The translations under genes were made by a program, and so were the position numbers. Shown here piece by piece: positions 42,058-51,564 of a stretch of 64,000 nt of DNA. Location of the stretch: NCBI GenBank assembly GCA_019359155.1, contig JAHHHV010000080.1, positions 1 to 64,000 on the forward strand, given 5' to 3'. The notes below the pieces were generated by a model. The model saw only the letters and a program-made list of their open reading frames with translations, ran no database searches and had not been told where the DNA came from. Origin of the DNA: Pegethrix bostrychoides GSE-TBD4-15B. GTDB taxonomy: Bacteria > Cyanobacteriota > Cyanobacteriia > Elainellales > Elainellaceae. Position 1 is the first letter of the stretch; each line of letters opens with the position of its first letter.

Positions 42058-42717
42058 AGCTTATTCCTCCGATTCACACTGACTCAGTCAATTAACTCCG
42101 CAGACCCTACAGAACAATTAGCCCCTGCTCATATCTGCTTGTATCAGATAGTTGTTTGCCCGTCCACAGCCCTGACTGCCCTCATGGACTCAGTCCTATT
42201 AGAAATGTACTCAAATGCTCAAACCGTATAATGGCAGGACTTTCAAGTAGAAAATTAGTGGAAATTGGGGTGGGGGACAGGTATTTACCAATCTGGAAAT
42301 GAGTCTTTATGGGGTGAGGGGACTAGCATTTTGTCTCTGCCGTGCATCGGTGCAGGTACAGTACTTCAAATACTTCAAACCATGACAAAAGGTGCGGCAA
42401 AAGTGATGGATTAATCACATTTTTAGTAGCGAGTGTTACAAATTTCTAGCCTAACTTCTAACCTAACTTCTAGCCTCAGACCATTTGCAATGCGGAGTTC
42501 TAGCCACAATCTTAAGAAATTATTTAATCGCTTAAATTGAACAAAATTGCAGAACGATTTTATTTACAAATAGGTGAGCTGTATCGAGATTTTCCTTTAC
42601 TTGCTTGGGTATCAAGGTCAGCGTGAGTTGATCGATGAGTCGCTCTAGCTGCAAGCCATCTCAGGCTGATGACTGGGACGGCTGCTCAGTCCAGTTTGTC
42701 GTTACTCGGTGAATCCT
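42058..42717. promoter_or_regulatory. Divergent control region upstream of the cupin operon and cnfR copy 1
   Basis: This 660-base region has no supported gene. Two blocks, ATGTACTCA at 42205 and ATGAGTCTTTATGGGG near 42299, recur with similar spacing at 45493 and 45576 next to the second cnfR/parB region, so they appear to be conserved control elements. Short AT-rich runs and repeated CTTCTAACCTAA-type units (42450-42475) follow. Confidence 0.55.
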
Positions 42718-44316
42718 ATGGCACACACAATTACAAACCGCTGTAACCAGTGTGGAGATTGCACCCCCCGATGCCCTAAAGATGCGATTAAGCTCGAAGC
42801 TGGAGAATACTGGATCGACCCCATGCTCTGCAATGACTGCCGAGACTATGCGCCTGAGCCGCAGTGCGTAGCAGTTTGTTCGATTGAGCTGCCGCCCATG
42901 CCCCTGCAAGCCAAGAAAGGGCGTTGCAAAACGGCTGACAGGATGCTGCCCAGCCCTGACCTGTTTGTGAATGGCAGAAGTAATCCTTTTGCTTCAGCGA
43001 TTGCTGTCTGGGAGGCTTGTAATCTGCTGGCACAACGTCAGTCTTTGCCCTGGAATATTGACTCAGACGGCAAGCTTTATTATGAACGTCAGGTCAATGG
43101 CGGACGCGGAACGATGACGTTTCGCCTCATGTCTGACCTTGCCTCAGATGCGGTTGGTTTAGATAGCGCAACGGCTCAAGCTGAACTCGCAGGCTGGGAC
43201 GTGCGAGCTGCCTCGCTACACTTGATCTATGCCGCGCATGCGGTTGCCCTAGAGCGCCCTTGGGAGCAGGAATTTATCATTAGCGATTGCCAAATCGAAG
43301 CCTATTTGGGGCTAGAGAAACGCAAAGATTTGAGCAAGCTGGCTAAGTTAACCCTAATCAAAGAGCTGGCTCAGCAGCCTTGTCAGCTCCAGCTTGATAT
43401 GAATTGGGGTCAACAGGGCAGGATTCACGGGTTCTCGTTGGAGCAGAGCCGTCTTTGGCATTTGCTCGAAATTCAGCATCACTTTCAGGAAGATGACTTG
43501 GGCTGTAAGCATCTGACGGGACTCACCTTTCGGGTGAAAGCTGGAGCTTGGGCGAAGTACTTTCTCAATCAGCGCGGAGCCAAAGAGAGTACGGCATTTT
43601 ACCAATACAGCAGTTTGCCTAAATCACTGCTGCCGACTGTAACCAGCCTCTGGCAGCAGCATGAAGGGGCTTGTCGGATGCTGCTGTGGCTTTTGTTCAA
43701 GACCAAAATGGGTCACGAACAGCGCCTGACGATACCCACGCTGATGCGAATTGCCTATGGAGCAGCCAAGCTGTCACAGGCTGCCACTCAGCGAGAAGAG
43801 CGCAAGCGGCTGTTGCGGTCGTTCGAGAGCGATCTCGAAGTCCTGCATCACTATGGCCTCAAGCCGATCTTTGACCCCGTCACCTACCCCAGCGAGATTC
43901 AACCCCTCTGGGCTAGGCTCGCAGACATCCCAGATGATGCCGAAGCCGCACTCGAATTCTGGATTAGCGACGGCAGCAGTGGCAATCGCCTCACCGATGC
44001 GGCTCCCCGCGACAAGTGGAATCGTCTAATGCAGGCCAGGTTTCTGTGCTTCGAGCTGCCCGAAGGCTGGGAATCCCAAGCTAGCCAAGCCAGCCCCAAG
44101 AAGCGCCGCTCGCCCCAGCGCTCAACCCAGAAGCGAACCAGCTTTTCGGCGCAGCAGATTGTTGCGGCTCGGAAGCGACTGAAGCTGAGTCAGCGGGAGT
44201 TGGCCATGCATGTGGGGAAGAGCCAGAGCTGGGTGCGGGATATTGAGAGTGGACGTCTGCAAGCTGGCTTTAAAGATCAGCAGCTGTTAGTTCAAGTGTT
44301 GGGGGTATCGCCATAG
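42718..44316 (+). CDS. cnfR: CnfR/PatB-type nif regulator, copy 1
   Basis: From the ATG at 42718 the protein has 532 residues, matching its paralogue in length. The N-terminal 55 residues hold two 4Fe-4S motifs: CNQCGDCTPRCP and, with irregular spacing, LCNDCRDYAPEPQCVAVC. A long middle region follows, then a proline/lysine linker and a C-terminal XRE-type helix-turn-helix (LSQRELAMHVGKSQSWVRDI). This is the layout of CnfR in Leptolyngbya and PatB in Anabaena, activators of nif genes that work only when oxygen is low, probably through the clusters. The last 425 bases before the tail are identical to copy 2. It faces a ParB-like gene across an 82-base gap. Confidence 0.9.
   Translation: MAHTITNRCNQCGDCTPRCPKDAIKLEAGEYWIDPMLCNDCRDYAPEPQCVAVCSIELPPMPLQAKKGRCKTADRMLPSPDLFVNGRSNPFASAIAVWEACNLLAQRQSLPWNIDSDGKLYYERQVNGGRGTMTFRLMSDLASDAVGLDSATAQAELAGWDVRAASLHLIYAAHAVALERPWEQEFIISDCQIEAYLGLEKRKDLSKLAKLTLIKELAQQPCQLQLDMNWGQQGRIHGFSLEQSRLWHLLEIQHHFQEDDLGCKHLTGLTFRVKAGAWAKYFLNQRGAKESTAFYQYSSLPKSLLPTVTSLWQQHEGACRMLLWLLFKTKMGHEQRLTIPTLMRIAYGAAKLSQAATQREERKRLLRSFESDLEVLHHYGLKPIFDPVTYPSEIQPLWARLADIPDDAEAALEFWISDGSSGNRLTDAAPRDKWNRLMQARFLCFELPEGWESQASQASPKKRRSPQRSTQKRTSFSAQQIVAARKRLKLSQRELAMHVGKSQSWVRDIESGRLQAGFKDQQLLVQVLGVSP
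43831..44255 (+). repeat. 425-bp block shared with cnfR copy 2 (first copy)
   Basis: This segment appears identical base for base to 47439-47863. It covers the last part of the middle domain, the linker and most of the helix-turn-helix. Outside it the two genes differ at many positions, so recent gene conversion is likely. Confidence 0.93.
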
Positions 44317-44398
44317 ATTTTTGAGTTTTAGTCAGTTCTGCCACAGCTAATTCTGCCACAATCAAACACGTCCGTAGCGCTCTGAATCTCAGGAAATC

Positions 44399-45340
44399 TT
44401 AAGGTGGAGAATCTGGCTCTGCTTGATTTGTTTGTGTTTGATTTGTTTGTGTTTGATCTAATAGAGCTTCCAGCTGAGAGAGCAGCGTCTGGGCTTGCGT
44501 CCATCGCTGCGGGTCTTCCCAGAGTTTGGCCTTCAGCAACCGTCGATGCAGCGTCATCACCAAAACTTCAGGCGGTTGAAGCTCTGGTTTGGATCTGATC
44601 GCTTTGATGCAGGCGCGAATTTGATTCAGCGAAAGGTTCTCTGCAATCGCTTGATTCAGGAGCGTCTGACGTTGCGCTTGATCTTTGATGCGGGCGATGG
44701 CTAACGCCTTCGTATAGGCAATTTGGCCAGAGCGAATGGCCGTCAAAATCTCGTCGGGCAAGTTGAGCAAAGGCAGCCGATTGCAAGTGAATGAGAGCCA
44801 ATTCATCAGCCCCAAATCCTGAAAAACAGCCTGAATTTCTCGTTCCTGCTCGGCTCTGGAACTAGGAATAACGTTATTCCTGCCCTCCACAGCCCTGAGA
44901 TCCGCTTCCTTCTCCAGCATATTTTTCATCTGATAGAGCAGTGAAGGAATTCCTTGCACTGGCAGCTTGAGCTTGAACGCAAGCAGCTGCAATATACCTT
45001 CTGTCTCTTCGATTGGGTTGAGATCTTCCCGCTGGAGATTCTCAATCAGGGCGAGTTGGATGGCCTCTTCATCGTTCAGCTGCCGAATCACAACAGGCAC
45101 TTCAGGCAGACCTAGCTTAAGCGCAGCTCGGTAGCGTCTTTCACCTGCCACTAATTCGTATTGATTGGTATTCACAGGGCGTACTAGCAATGGCTCCAAA
45201 ATACCATGCTGTGCGATGGACTGAACCAACTGCTCTAGCTTGTCTGGGTCAAAGTAATGACGGGGCTGTTCACGAGTTTTGATCGATGCCAATGAAACCC
45301 ATTCAGCCACATTCTTAGTTTCTCGAATTAGAGATTGCAT
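44399..45340 (-). CDS. ParB/Spo0J-like DNA-binding protein
   Basis: From the ATG at 45340 (MQSLIRETKNV, with GGAGG nine bases upstream) the protein has 313 residues. The N-terminal ParB domain shows the CTPase-type motifs HGILEPLLVRP, LVAGERRYRAAL and ALIENLQREDLNPIEE. A middle helix-turn-helix region and a C-terminal helical part follow, ending in a Gln-Thr-Asn repeat from a DNA tandem repeat. The size and divergence fit plasmid-type or regulatory ParB proteins rather than the chromosomal copy, and no parA is present. Its place between two cnfR genes suggests a role in their regulation or a mobile origin; neither is proven. Confidence 0.82.
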   Translation of the reverse strand: MQSLIRETKNVAEWVSLASIKTREQPRHYFDPDKLEQLVQSIAQHGILEPLLVRPVNTNQYELVAGERRYRAALKLGLPEVPVVIRQLNDEEAIQLALIENLQREDLNPIEETEGILQLLAFKLKLPVQGIPSLLYQMKNMLEKEADLRAVEGRNNVIPSSRAEQEREIQAVFQDLGLMNWLSFTCNRLPLLNLPDEILTAIRSGQIAYTKALAIARIKDQAQRQTLLNQAIAENLSLNQIRACIKAIRSKPELQPPEVLVMTLHRRLLKAKLWEDPQRWTQAQTLLSQLEALLDQTQTNQTQTNQAEPDSPP

Positions 45341-46325
45341 CCGGACTGCCTCCAGCATGAACAAAGCTGAACCGTGAAGCTGAGTGGATAAAAGCAATCA
45401 CGTTTTTCTTTGCTGACTGTTCTGCTTATAGCAGCTTCGTTCAAGCCAGCTCGCCAGCTGACTCGTCAAACAGATGCTTGGCTCCATTAGTGATGTACTC
45501 AGCCTCTTAAACTACTGTCTATAGAGAGTTTGGGCAGTAGTAAGAGGCAGGGTATGCGTATTGCCCGACTGGTGCATGAGTCTTTGTGGGGCGGGGGTCT
45601 AGTGTTTTCTACAAATTTTTAGTTGCGCTCAGCTTTTTTGCACGTCGAAAAGCTATTTCGCAAATCGTTTAAGTATGCAGGAATAGATGAGGAACACTTT
45701 AATTCGCAGCTAGATAACAGAAAAAAGCTTGACGGTAATATACGGCAATATGCAGATTGTTCAACTTAGGTAAATTATTTAACTAATTTTAGTTAACTTC
45801 AATTCAAGCAATGTAGATGGACTTAGTTTAATTCTGCCTGCGAAAATATTGGGCGATTGAGGACAATATTTTGACAAGGCTATCAATAATTAAGAAATTC
45901 TTTTATAGCTCCTGTTGAACAGAAGCAAATAAATTTTGAGATTAAAACTAATACTAGAAAAGCTCAGGACTGACGACTAAGTGAAGATAACTGAGCGAAG
46001 ACGACTAAGCGAAGACGAATAAGTGAAGATGCCTGTGTGAAAACGCCTGTTGAAAACGCCTGAGATATGAGAATTCGAGTCAGTAGCTCTCCAAGAAGGT
46101 AACGCTATCAAAAGCTGAAACATTTGTCAGGCAAAGATTTTAATCCAACTCTCTGGAGTTCATTTTTTGCCTCAACCAAAAAGTCTTAGATGGTATCGCC
46201 ATCTTTCTTAATCGCCATCCGATTTAATTCGCCAAGGACATCAGTGGATATCTAAAGGCGACAACCCAGCATAAAAGATTAAATACTCTCAGTTCACTGT
46301 TCACCTCAAGTAATCAGACACAACT
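45341..46325. promoter_or_regulatory. Long AT-rich intergenic region between parB-like gene and cnfR copy 2
   Basis: No gene is supported in 985 bases. The left part carries the conserved blocks ATGTACTCA (45493) and ATGAGTCTTTGTGGGG (45576), also present upstream of cnfR copy 1. The middle (about 45650-45960) is strongly AT-rich. From 45975 to 46060 there are degenerate repeats of about 15 bp (AAGCGAAGACGAAT-type). The rest shows nothing I can name. Confidence 0.6.
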
Positions 46326-47924
46326 ATGGCTTATACCATTACAGGTCTCTGCACTCAATGTAATGACTGCTTACCCTTATGTCCGACAGGTGCTATCAAG
46401 CAGGAGGGCGAAAAGCTTTGGATTGATCCAATGCTCTGCAATAACTGTGAGGGATTTCATGAGCAGCCTTTATGTGCTTCGATCTGCTTAAACGACGTGC
46501 CGATTCCCTTGCAGGCCAAGAAAGGGCGATGCAAAGTGGAGGATCAAGTCAGCACAAATCCCAGGCTGTTTTCCAATGGCAAAACCCATTCCTTCGCTTC
46601 GGCAATTGTGGTTTGGGAAGCTTGCAATGTGCTGGCTCAGCGGCAATCTTTGCCCTGGCAGCCCGATGAGTCTGGCAATCTTTGTCATCGGCGGCAGGTC
46701 AGCGGCGGCAGAGGAGAGGTGACATTATGCATCACAGATACCTACAGGCCAGATTCCCCAATTGTGCTGGCAGTAGAAGCAGCGCAGACAGAGATTGCCT
46801 CCTGGGACATTCGGGCGGCTTGCCTGCATCTGATGTATGCGGCTTATGCAACATCCCTAGAGCGCCCTTGGGAGCAAACTTTTACCGTTAACGATCAAGA
46901 TATCTCTGACTATCTAGGGCTGGGCAAGCGCAAAGACCTCAGTAAACTCGCCAAACTAACCTTGATCAAAAGCTTGGTTGAGCAACCCTGTAATTTGCTG
47001 GTGACAGTGGACTGGTCGCCTCAGGGCAGATTTAGAAAGATCACGGTGCCCCAAAGTCACCTCTGGCATCTGGTCGAAACTCAGCAGCACTTTCAGCAGG
47101 ATCAGCTCGGCTGTAAACATCTGACTGGCTTAACCTTTACTATTCAAGCAGGAGAGTGGGCGCAGTTCTTTCTGAATCGACAGGGAGCCAAAGAAGGCAC
47201 AACATTTTATCAATATGGCAGTTTGCCCAAATCATTACTGATGAACGTGATGAGTATCTGGCAGCAGCATGAAGGGGTGGCTCGGATGATGCTGTGGCTC
47301 TTGTTCAAAACTCGGATGGGAACTGAACAGCGGATCACGGTTCCGACGCTAATGCGGATTGCCTATGGCGAAACCAGGCTGCTTAAAGCCTCCGCTCAAC
47401 GAGAAGAGCGCAAGCGGCTGTTGCGGTCGTTTGAAAAGGATCTCGAAGTCCTGCATCACTATGGCCTCAAGCCGATCTTTGACCCCGTCACCTACCCCAG
47501 CGAGATTCAACCCCTCTGGGCTAGGCTCGCAGACATCCCAGATGATGCCGAAGCCGCACTCGAATTCTGGATTAGCGACGGCAGCAGTGGCAATCGCCTC
47601 ACCGATGCGGCTCCCCGCGACAAGTGGAATCGTCTAATGCAGGCCAGGTTTCTGTGCTTCGAGCTGCCCGAAGGCTGGGAATCCCAAGCTAGCCAAGCCA
47701 GCCCCAAGAAGCGCCGCTCGCCCCAGCGCTCAACCCAGAAGCGAACCAGCTTTTCGGCGCAGCAGATTGTTGCGGCTCGGAAGCGACTGAAGCTGAGTCA
47801 GCGGGAGTTGGCCATGCATGTGGGGAAGAGCCAGAGCTGGGTGCGGGATATTGAGAGTGGACGCTTGCAAGCTGGCCTCAAGGATCAGCAGCTGCTGGTT
47901 AAAGTATTGGAGGCGTCACCCTGA
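46326..47924 (+). CDS. cnfR: CnfR/PatB-type nif regulator, copy 2
   Basis: The 532-residue protein mirrors copy 1. Its 4Fe-4S motifs are CTQCNDCLPLCP and LCNNCEGFHEQPLCASIC, and the C-terminal helix-turn-helix is almost identical. The first 360 residues differ at many positions from copy 1, whereas codons from about 372 on are the same down to the DNA level. The conserved spacing of cysteines in both copies suggests both sense redox or oxygen. One may be specialised, for example for different nif promoters or metal conditions; this is inference. A stop follows in tandem with CTGCTGGCTGTTAG-type repeats before cysK. Confidence 0.9.
   Translation: MAYTITGLCTQCNDCLPLCPTGAIKQEGEKLWIDPMLCNNCEGFHEQPLCASICLNDVPIPLQAKKGRCKVEDQVSTNPRLFSNGKTHSFASAIVVWEACNVLAQRQSLPWQPDESGNLCHRRQVSGGRGEVTLCITDTYRPDSPIVLAVEAAQTEIASWDIRAACLHLMYAAYATSLERPWEQTFTVNDQDISDYLGLGKRKDLSKLAKLTLIKSLVEQPCNLLVTVDWSPQGRFRKITVPQSHLWHLVETQQHFQQDQLGCKHLTGLTFTIQAGEWAQFFLNRQGAKEGTTFYQYGSLPKSLLMNVMSIWQQHEGVARMMLWLLFKTRMGTEQRITVPTLMRIAYGETRLLKASAQREERKRLLRSFEKDLEVLHHYGLKPIFDPVTYPSEIQPLWARLADIPDDAEAALEFWISDGSSGNRLTDAAPRDKWNRLMQARFLCFELPEGWESQASQASPKKRRSPQRSTQKRTSFSAQQIVAARKRLKLSQRELAMHVGKSQSWVRDIESGRLQAGLKDQQLLVKVLEASP
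47439..47863 (+). repeat. 425-bp block shared with cnfR copy 1 (second copy)
   Basis: Identical to 43831-44255 as far as I can compare by eye. The flanking bases on both sides show many differences between the paralogues. Confidence 0.93.
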
Positions 47925-47971
47925 CATGACATCCCTGACTCAGCTAGCTGCTGGCTGTTAGCTGCTGGCTG

Positions 47972-48967
47972 TTAACTACTGACTGTAGCAGCTATGCAAT
48001 CGTGACTCTTGAGATCGGCAACTTCTACCTCTGGCAAATCTTGAAACAGCACTGTGCTGAGGTAGCGCTCACCAAAGCTGGGCTGCACAAAGACCACTAG
48101 CTTACCAGCATTTTCAGGGCGTTTTGCCACCTGAATGGCCGCAAACAGAGCCGCCCCCGCAGAAATCCCTGATAGCAAACCTTCTTCTCGCGCCAGCCGA
48201 CGACTGAAGCTGACGGCTTCCTCGCTGCTGACCTGGATGATTTCATCGATCAGGTCAGGTTTCAAAACCTGAGGCACGAAACCTGCCCCAATCCCCTGAA
48301 TTTTGTGAGAGCCGGGACTGCCACCCGACAGTACAGGGCTTTCCTGAGGCTCAACGGCAATGGCCTTAAATTCTGGCTTGCGCTGCTTCAGCAGTTCTGC
48401 AATCCCGGTGATTGTCCCGCCCGTGCCCACTCCAGCAATCAGAATATCAATCTGGCCATCTGTATCAGCCCAGAGTTCTTCAGCCGTGGTTTCCCGGTGA
48501 ATTTTCGGGTTGGCTGGATTGGCAAACTGCTGAGGTATGAACGCATTGGGCAGCGCTTCGGCAATTTCTGTGGCTCTTGCTATGGCACCTTTCATGCCCT
48601 GAGCGCCAGGTGTCAGCTCGACCTGAGCCCCATAGGCTTTCAGCATCGCCCGTCGTTCTAGGCTCATGGTTTCGGGCATGGTCAAAATCAGCTGATAGCC
48701 TTTGGCCGCTGCCACCATTGCCAAGGCGATGCCCGTATTTCCAGAGGTCGGCTCGACCAAAATTGTTTGGCCGGGAGCAATCAGTCCAGCTGCCTCAGCC
48801 TCCTGCACCATGCTCACCCCAATCCGGTCTTTCACCGAAGCTGCCGGGTTCATCCCCTCTAGCTTAGCGATCACTTGGGCGACGGCTCCTTCTGCCTGAG
48901 GAATTCGATTTAGGCGAACCAGCGGCGTTTTGCCAATCAGTTCGGTAACGTTGGTTGCAATCTGCAT
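47972..48967 (-). CDS. cysK: Cysteine synthase A (O-acetylserine sulfhydrylase)
   Basis: The 331-residue protein has the pyridoxal-phosphate lysine in [11 protein letters not shown], the substrate loop [10 protein letters not shown] and the phosphate-binding GTGGTITGI, all typical of CysK. It makes cysteine from O-acetylserine and sulfide. A C-terminal tail with a cysteine (SHDCIAATV) extends slightly beyond the usual end. Cysteine feeds Fe-S cluster assembly, so its place beside nif-related genes is sensible, but a housekeeping role is equally likely. It converges with cnfR copy 2, 47 bases apart. Confidence 0.94.
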   Translation of the reverse strand: MQIATNVTELIGKTPLVRLNRIPQAEGAVAQVIAKLEGMNPAASVKDRIGVSMVQEAEAAGLIAPGQTILVEPTSGNTGIALAMVAAAKGYQLILTMPETMSLERRAMLKAYGAQVELTPGAQGMKGAIARATEIAEALPNAFIPQQFANPANPKIHRETTAEELWADTDGQIDILIAGVGTGGTITGIAELLKQRKPEFKAIAVEPQESPVLSGGSPGSHKIQGIGAGFVPQVLKPDLIDEIIQVSSEEAVSFSRRLAREEGLLSGISAGAALFAAIQVAKRPENAGKLVVFVQPSFGERYLSTVLFQDLPEVEVADLKSHDCIAATVSS

Positions 48968-49590
48968 GATGAAGCCCCTTAAGACAAAAGAGATTAACGT
49001 TTATGCTGGCTGAGCTACGCTGCTCGACTATGCGTTTCCAGATCAATCTACTTTAACCAGCATACTCGGTAAATTTGATAAGAACTATCAGTTAATCAGG
49101 ATTAAAGAAACTTCTATGCGTTGATTGAATACCGATAATTATCAATTAATTGTCAATTAACTATCAATAGCGATAGAACGCATTTGAGATTTTTCCTTCA
49201 GATAAAAGGGATGCAGAAAAGCCCTTAAGCCCAAGACATCTGCTGTCGCTCAGCTCTCATCGTCTGTTACAGAATTCGGGGGCTGAGAATTCTGTAACAG
49301 TCTGGAGCAGCTAGAAGAGTAGCTGGATTTGGCGAGCTTCTGCTAGATGAAGTTGGATTTGTTACAGACTATTGATTCACAAAAATGCTCACACCCTGTC
49401 CTCAGAGTACTCGCAGCCTGTCCCAGAGAAATTTGAGAAGTTGACTGCTGAACGGACTCGGACGAGTCAGGCGATCCTTTCCTGTATTAATCCCAGGCTA
49501 ATTTGAGAGTCTAAACTCTCTGAGGATGTGATACCAATATAGTTGGTAGTCGAGAAAGCCCAGTTATGCTGCTTACGCCGCTTGAAATCC
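48968..49590. other. Intergenic region with a perfect inverted repeat
   Basis: No gene is supported. The region is AT-rich near the cysK start (TATCAATTAAT-like repeats at 49085-49165) and contains the 14-bp perfect inverted repeat at 49264-49300. TGTTACAGA occurs again at about 49359. The remnant gene that follows could also begin at a TTG at 49543. Confidence 0.6.
49264..49300. other. Perfect 14-bp inverted repeat
   Basis: CTGTTACAGAATTC and GAATTCTGTAACAG are exact reverse complements around a nine-base GC-rich loop. No T run follows, so it is not a typical terminator; an operator or mobile-element end is possible. Confidence 0.85.
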
Positions 49591-50496
49591 ATGAGTCGAT
49601 CGCCCCAAACCATCGCTAATCCCGCTAGAGTCTCTGTTGCCCCTTGGCTGAACTGCTCTAAGCCCAGTGAACCCATGATAGAACCGTTGCTGACTTGGTT
49701 CGAGGTGCTGGGCTATACTGTTCTGCTACAGTCAGATATTGTTTCAGGACGACATCAGGCTGTTTTGCAAAATTGTCGGAACGGGATATTGGGCGATCGC
49801 TTTCGTCAAGCGATGCAGCGGATCAATCCTACGGTTCCGCCTCAGCAGATTGAGTCGATCCTCCGGCAGCTAGCAAGGACTCACACCATGCCGATGCTAC
49901 AACAAAACCGTCGATGGCATTTTCAATTGTTGAACGGCATCCCAGTCGGAGCTTCAGCAACAGAACCTGATCGACTCGTCACCCTGAAGCTAATAGATTT
50001 TGCTAATTTGCGGAACAACGACTGGTTAGTCATCCAGTCCTTTCCTGTGATTGAGTCAGATTATCAACATTGCCTGGATCTGGTTGTGTTTATCAATGGA
50101 TTACCATTGGCGGTGTTTCATGGCCTTGATATGGAGAAAGCCTGGTCACTTCAAGCTGCTTATTTACAGCTTCAAGAGTATCAAGCTCATCTGCCTAAGT
50201 TTTTCTCGTTGAATGAGTTGCTGGTACTTGCTAATGGGGTTCAATCTCGGATTGGGACATTGACCAACCCCTGGCGAGGCTTCATGCCGATTCGCTCTGT
50301 GAATGGAGAAGAGACTTTTGCAGGCGAGATTGACGAGATTGAAATGGAAACATTAGTGCAAGGTATTTTCGATAAGCGTCGCTTTGCTGAAATTATTCAG
50401 CACTTCATTCTGTTTCGACAGAGCCACACCCAGTTGACCAAGAAGCTACGTCGCCACTCATTTTGTACAATTACCATTCCTAAATCTCGGAGATAA
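49591..50496 (+). pseudogene. Remnant of type I restriction subunit HsdR (N-terminal nuclease domain only)
   Basis: The ORF gives about 301 residues (alternative start ATG at 49675, MIEPLLTWFEVLGY). It follows the HsdR N-terminal domain closely: LDLVVFINGLPLAVF, then AYLQLQEYQAHLPKFF, ANGVQSRIGTLTNPWRGFMP and FAEIIQHFILF. In active HsdR the segment after LPLAV is E-L-K, part of the PD-ExK nuclease; here it reads FHGLDMEK, so the catalytic Glu and Lys are lost. The protein stops before the helicase domains, so about two thirds are missing, and no hsdM or hsdS gene is nearby. It is a decayed or reused fragment. The next gene starts four bases later. Confidence 0.8.
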
Positions 50497-50499
50497 ATC

Positions 50500-51510
50500 G
50501 TGAAAACAGGACTCTTCTGCACCTACGAAAACCCCTACCAGGATGCCCACCGCGCGATTGCTGAGCAGACTGCGCTGGTACAACAGGCCGAAGCCTTGGG
50601 CTTTGAAGAAGCTTGGATCACGGAGCATCACTTCAGCGATTTTCATGTTAGTCCGTCCATTATGGTGTTGATGGCATACTTGGCAGGAGTGACATCGCGC
50701 ATCCGGCTTGGAACGGCTGCCGTCCTGCTGGCATTTCATAATCCCGTAACCGTAGCAGAAGATGTCGCCACCCTGGATCACTTGTCGCAGGGCAGATTGT
50801 TGCTGGGGGTCGCCAAGGGAGGGCCATTTCCAGAGCAGAATCAACATTTTGGCATTGCAATGAGTGAATCTCGCCGACGCATGTTAGAAGCACTGGAACT
50901 GCTGGAGAAGTTGCTGTATGGAAGCGAGGTTTCGTTTGACGGAACCTACTATCAATGCGATCGCCTGACGGTTCATCCTAAACCGTTACAAGCTCATATC
51001 CCAGTTTATCTGGCGACCAGCGATCGAGAGGCGATTGAACTCGCGGCATTACATTCCTTTGGCTTGATGGGAGGTGCGCCATTTTCGCTGAATCGATTAA
51101 AGACAAACTTGGCTCAGTATCGTGCAATTAATTCTAGTGGCTCTGAGCAGTTCGTGCTGTCTCGGTTCTTTTTTGTCAGTCAGACCGATGAAGCCGCGAT
51201 TCAGGAATCTCTCCCCTTCATTCGCTCTTTTGTAACTCGGATGACGAAAAATGTTGCCAGTCTAAAACAAGATGGCAATACTCAGCATCTCAAACCATCC
51301 GCCAATCAACAGACCTGCTTTGATGAAACCTATCTGCTGGAGAACTCGATTATCGGTAGTGTCGCCACCTGTCGCGACAAGATTAAACGATTGCAAGATG
51401 AATTAAACTTAGGCACGTTAGCCTTAAAGCCTTGCTCGTTTGATTTACAACAGAATCTGGCAAGTCTGACCTGCTATGCAGAACAAGTGCGTGATGCTGT
51501 ATCAGCATAA
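50500..51510 (+). CDS. Luciferase-like (LLM class) flavin monooxygenase
   Basis: The 336-residue protein starts at GTG with GGAG seven bases upstream. It has the bacterial luciferase family fold: EAWITEHHFSDF near residue 40, IRLGTAAVLLAFHNPV, VAKGGPFPEQNQHF and the flavin site VYLATSDREAIELA. The family uses reduced FMN and oxygen on aldehydes, sulfonates or related compounds. Members of this kind appear near nif genes in some cyanobacteria. It is followed 54 bases later by the NifO-like gene. The substrate is not predictable. Confidence 0.87.
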   Translation: MKTGLFCTYENPYQDAHRAIAEQTALVQQAEALGFEEAWITEHHFSDFHVSPSIMVLMAYLAGVTSRIRLGTAAVLLAFHNPVTVAEDVATLDHLSQGRLLLGVAKGGPFPEQNQHFGIAMSESRRRMLEALELLEKLLYGSEVSFDGTYYQCDRLTVHPKPLQAHIPVYLATSDREAIELAALHSFGLMGGAPFSLNRLKTNLAQYRAINSSGSEQFVLSRFFFVSQTDEAAIQESLPFIRSFVTRMTKNVASLKQDGNTQHLKPSANQQTCFDETYLLENSIIGSVATCRDKIKRLQDELNLGTLALKPCSFDLQQNLASLTCYAEQVRDAVSA

Positions 51511-51564
51511 CACCCCGTAAACATAGCTCAACAGGATATGAATAGGAGATAAACAGGAGATAAA

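Noticed and set aside
43899-44099. Identical minus-strand ORFs inside both cnfR genes (also 47507-47707)
   Set aside because: They are identical only because they are antisense to the converted 425-bp block; no start signals.
44399-45340. A plasmid partition locus
   Set aside because: Only a ParB-like gene is present; no parA, no replication gene and no clear set of parS sites were seen.
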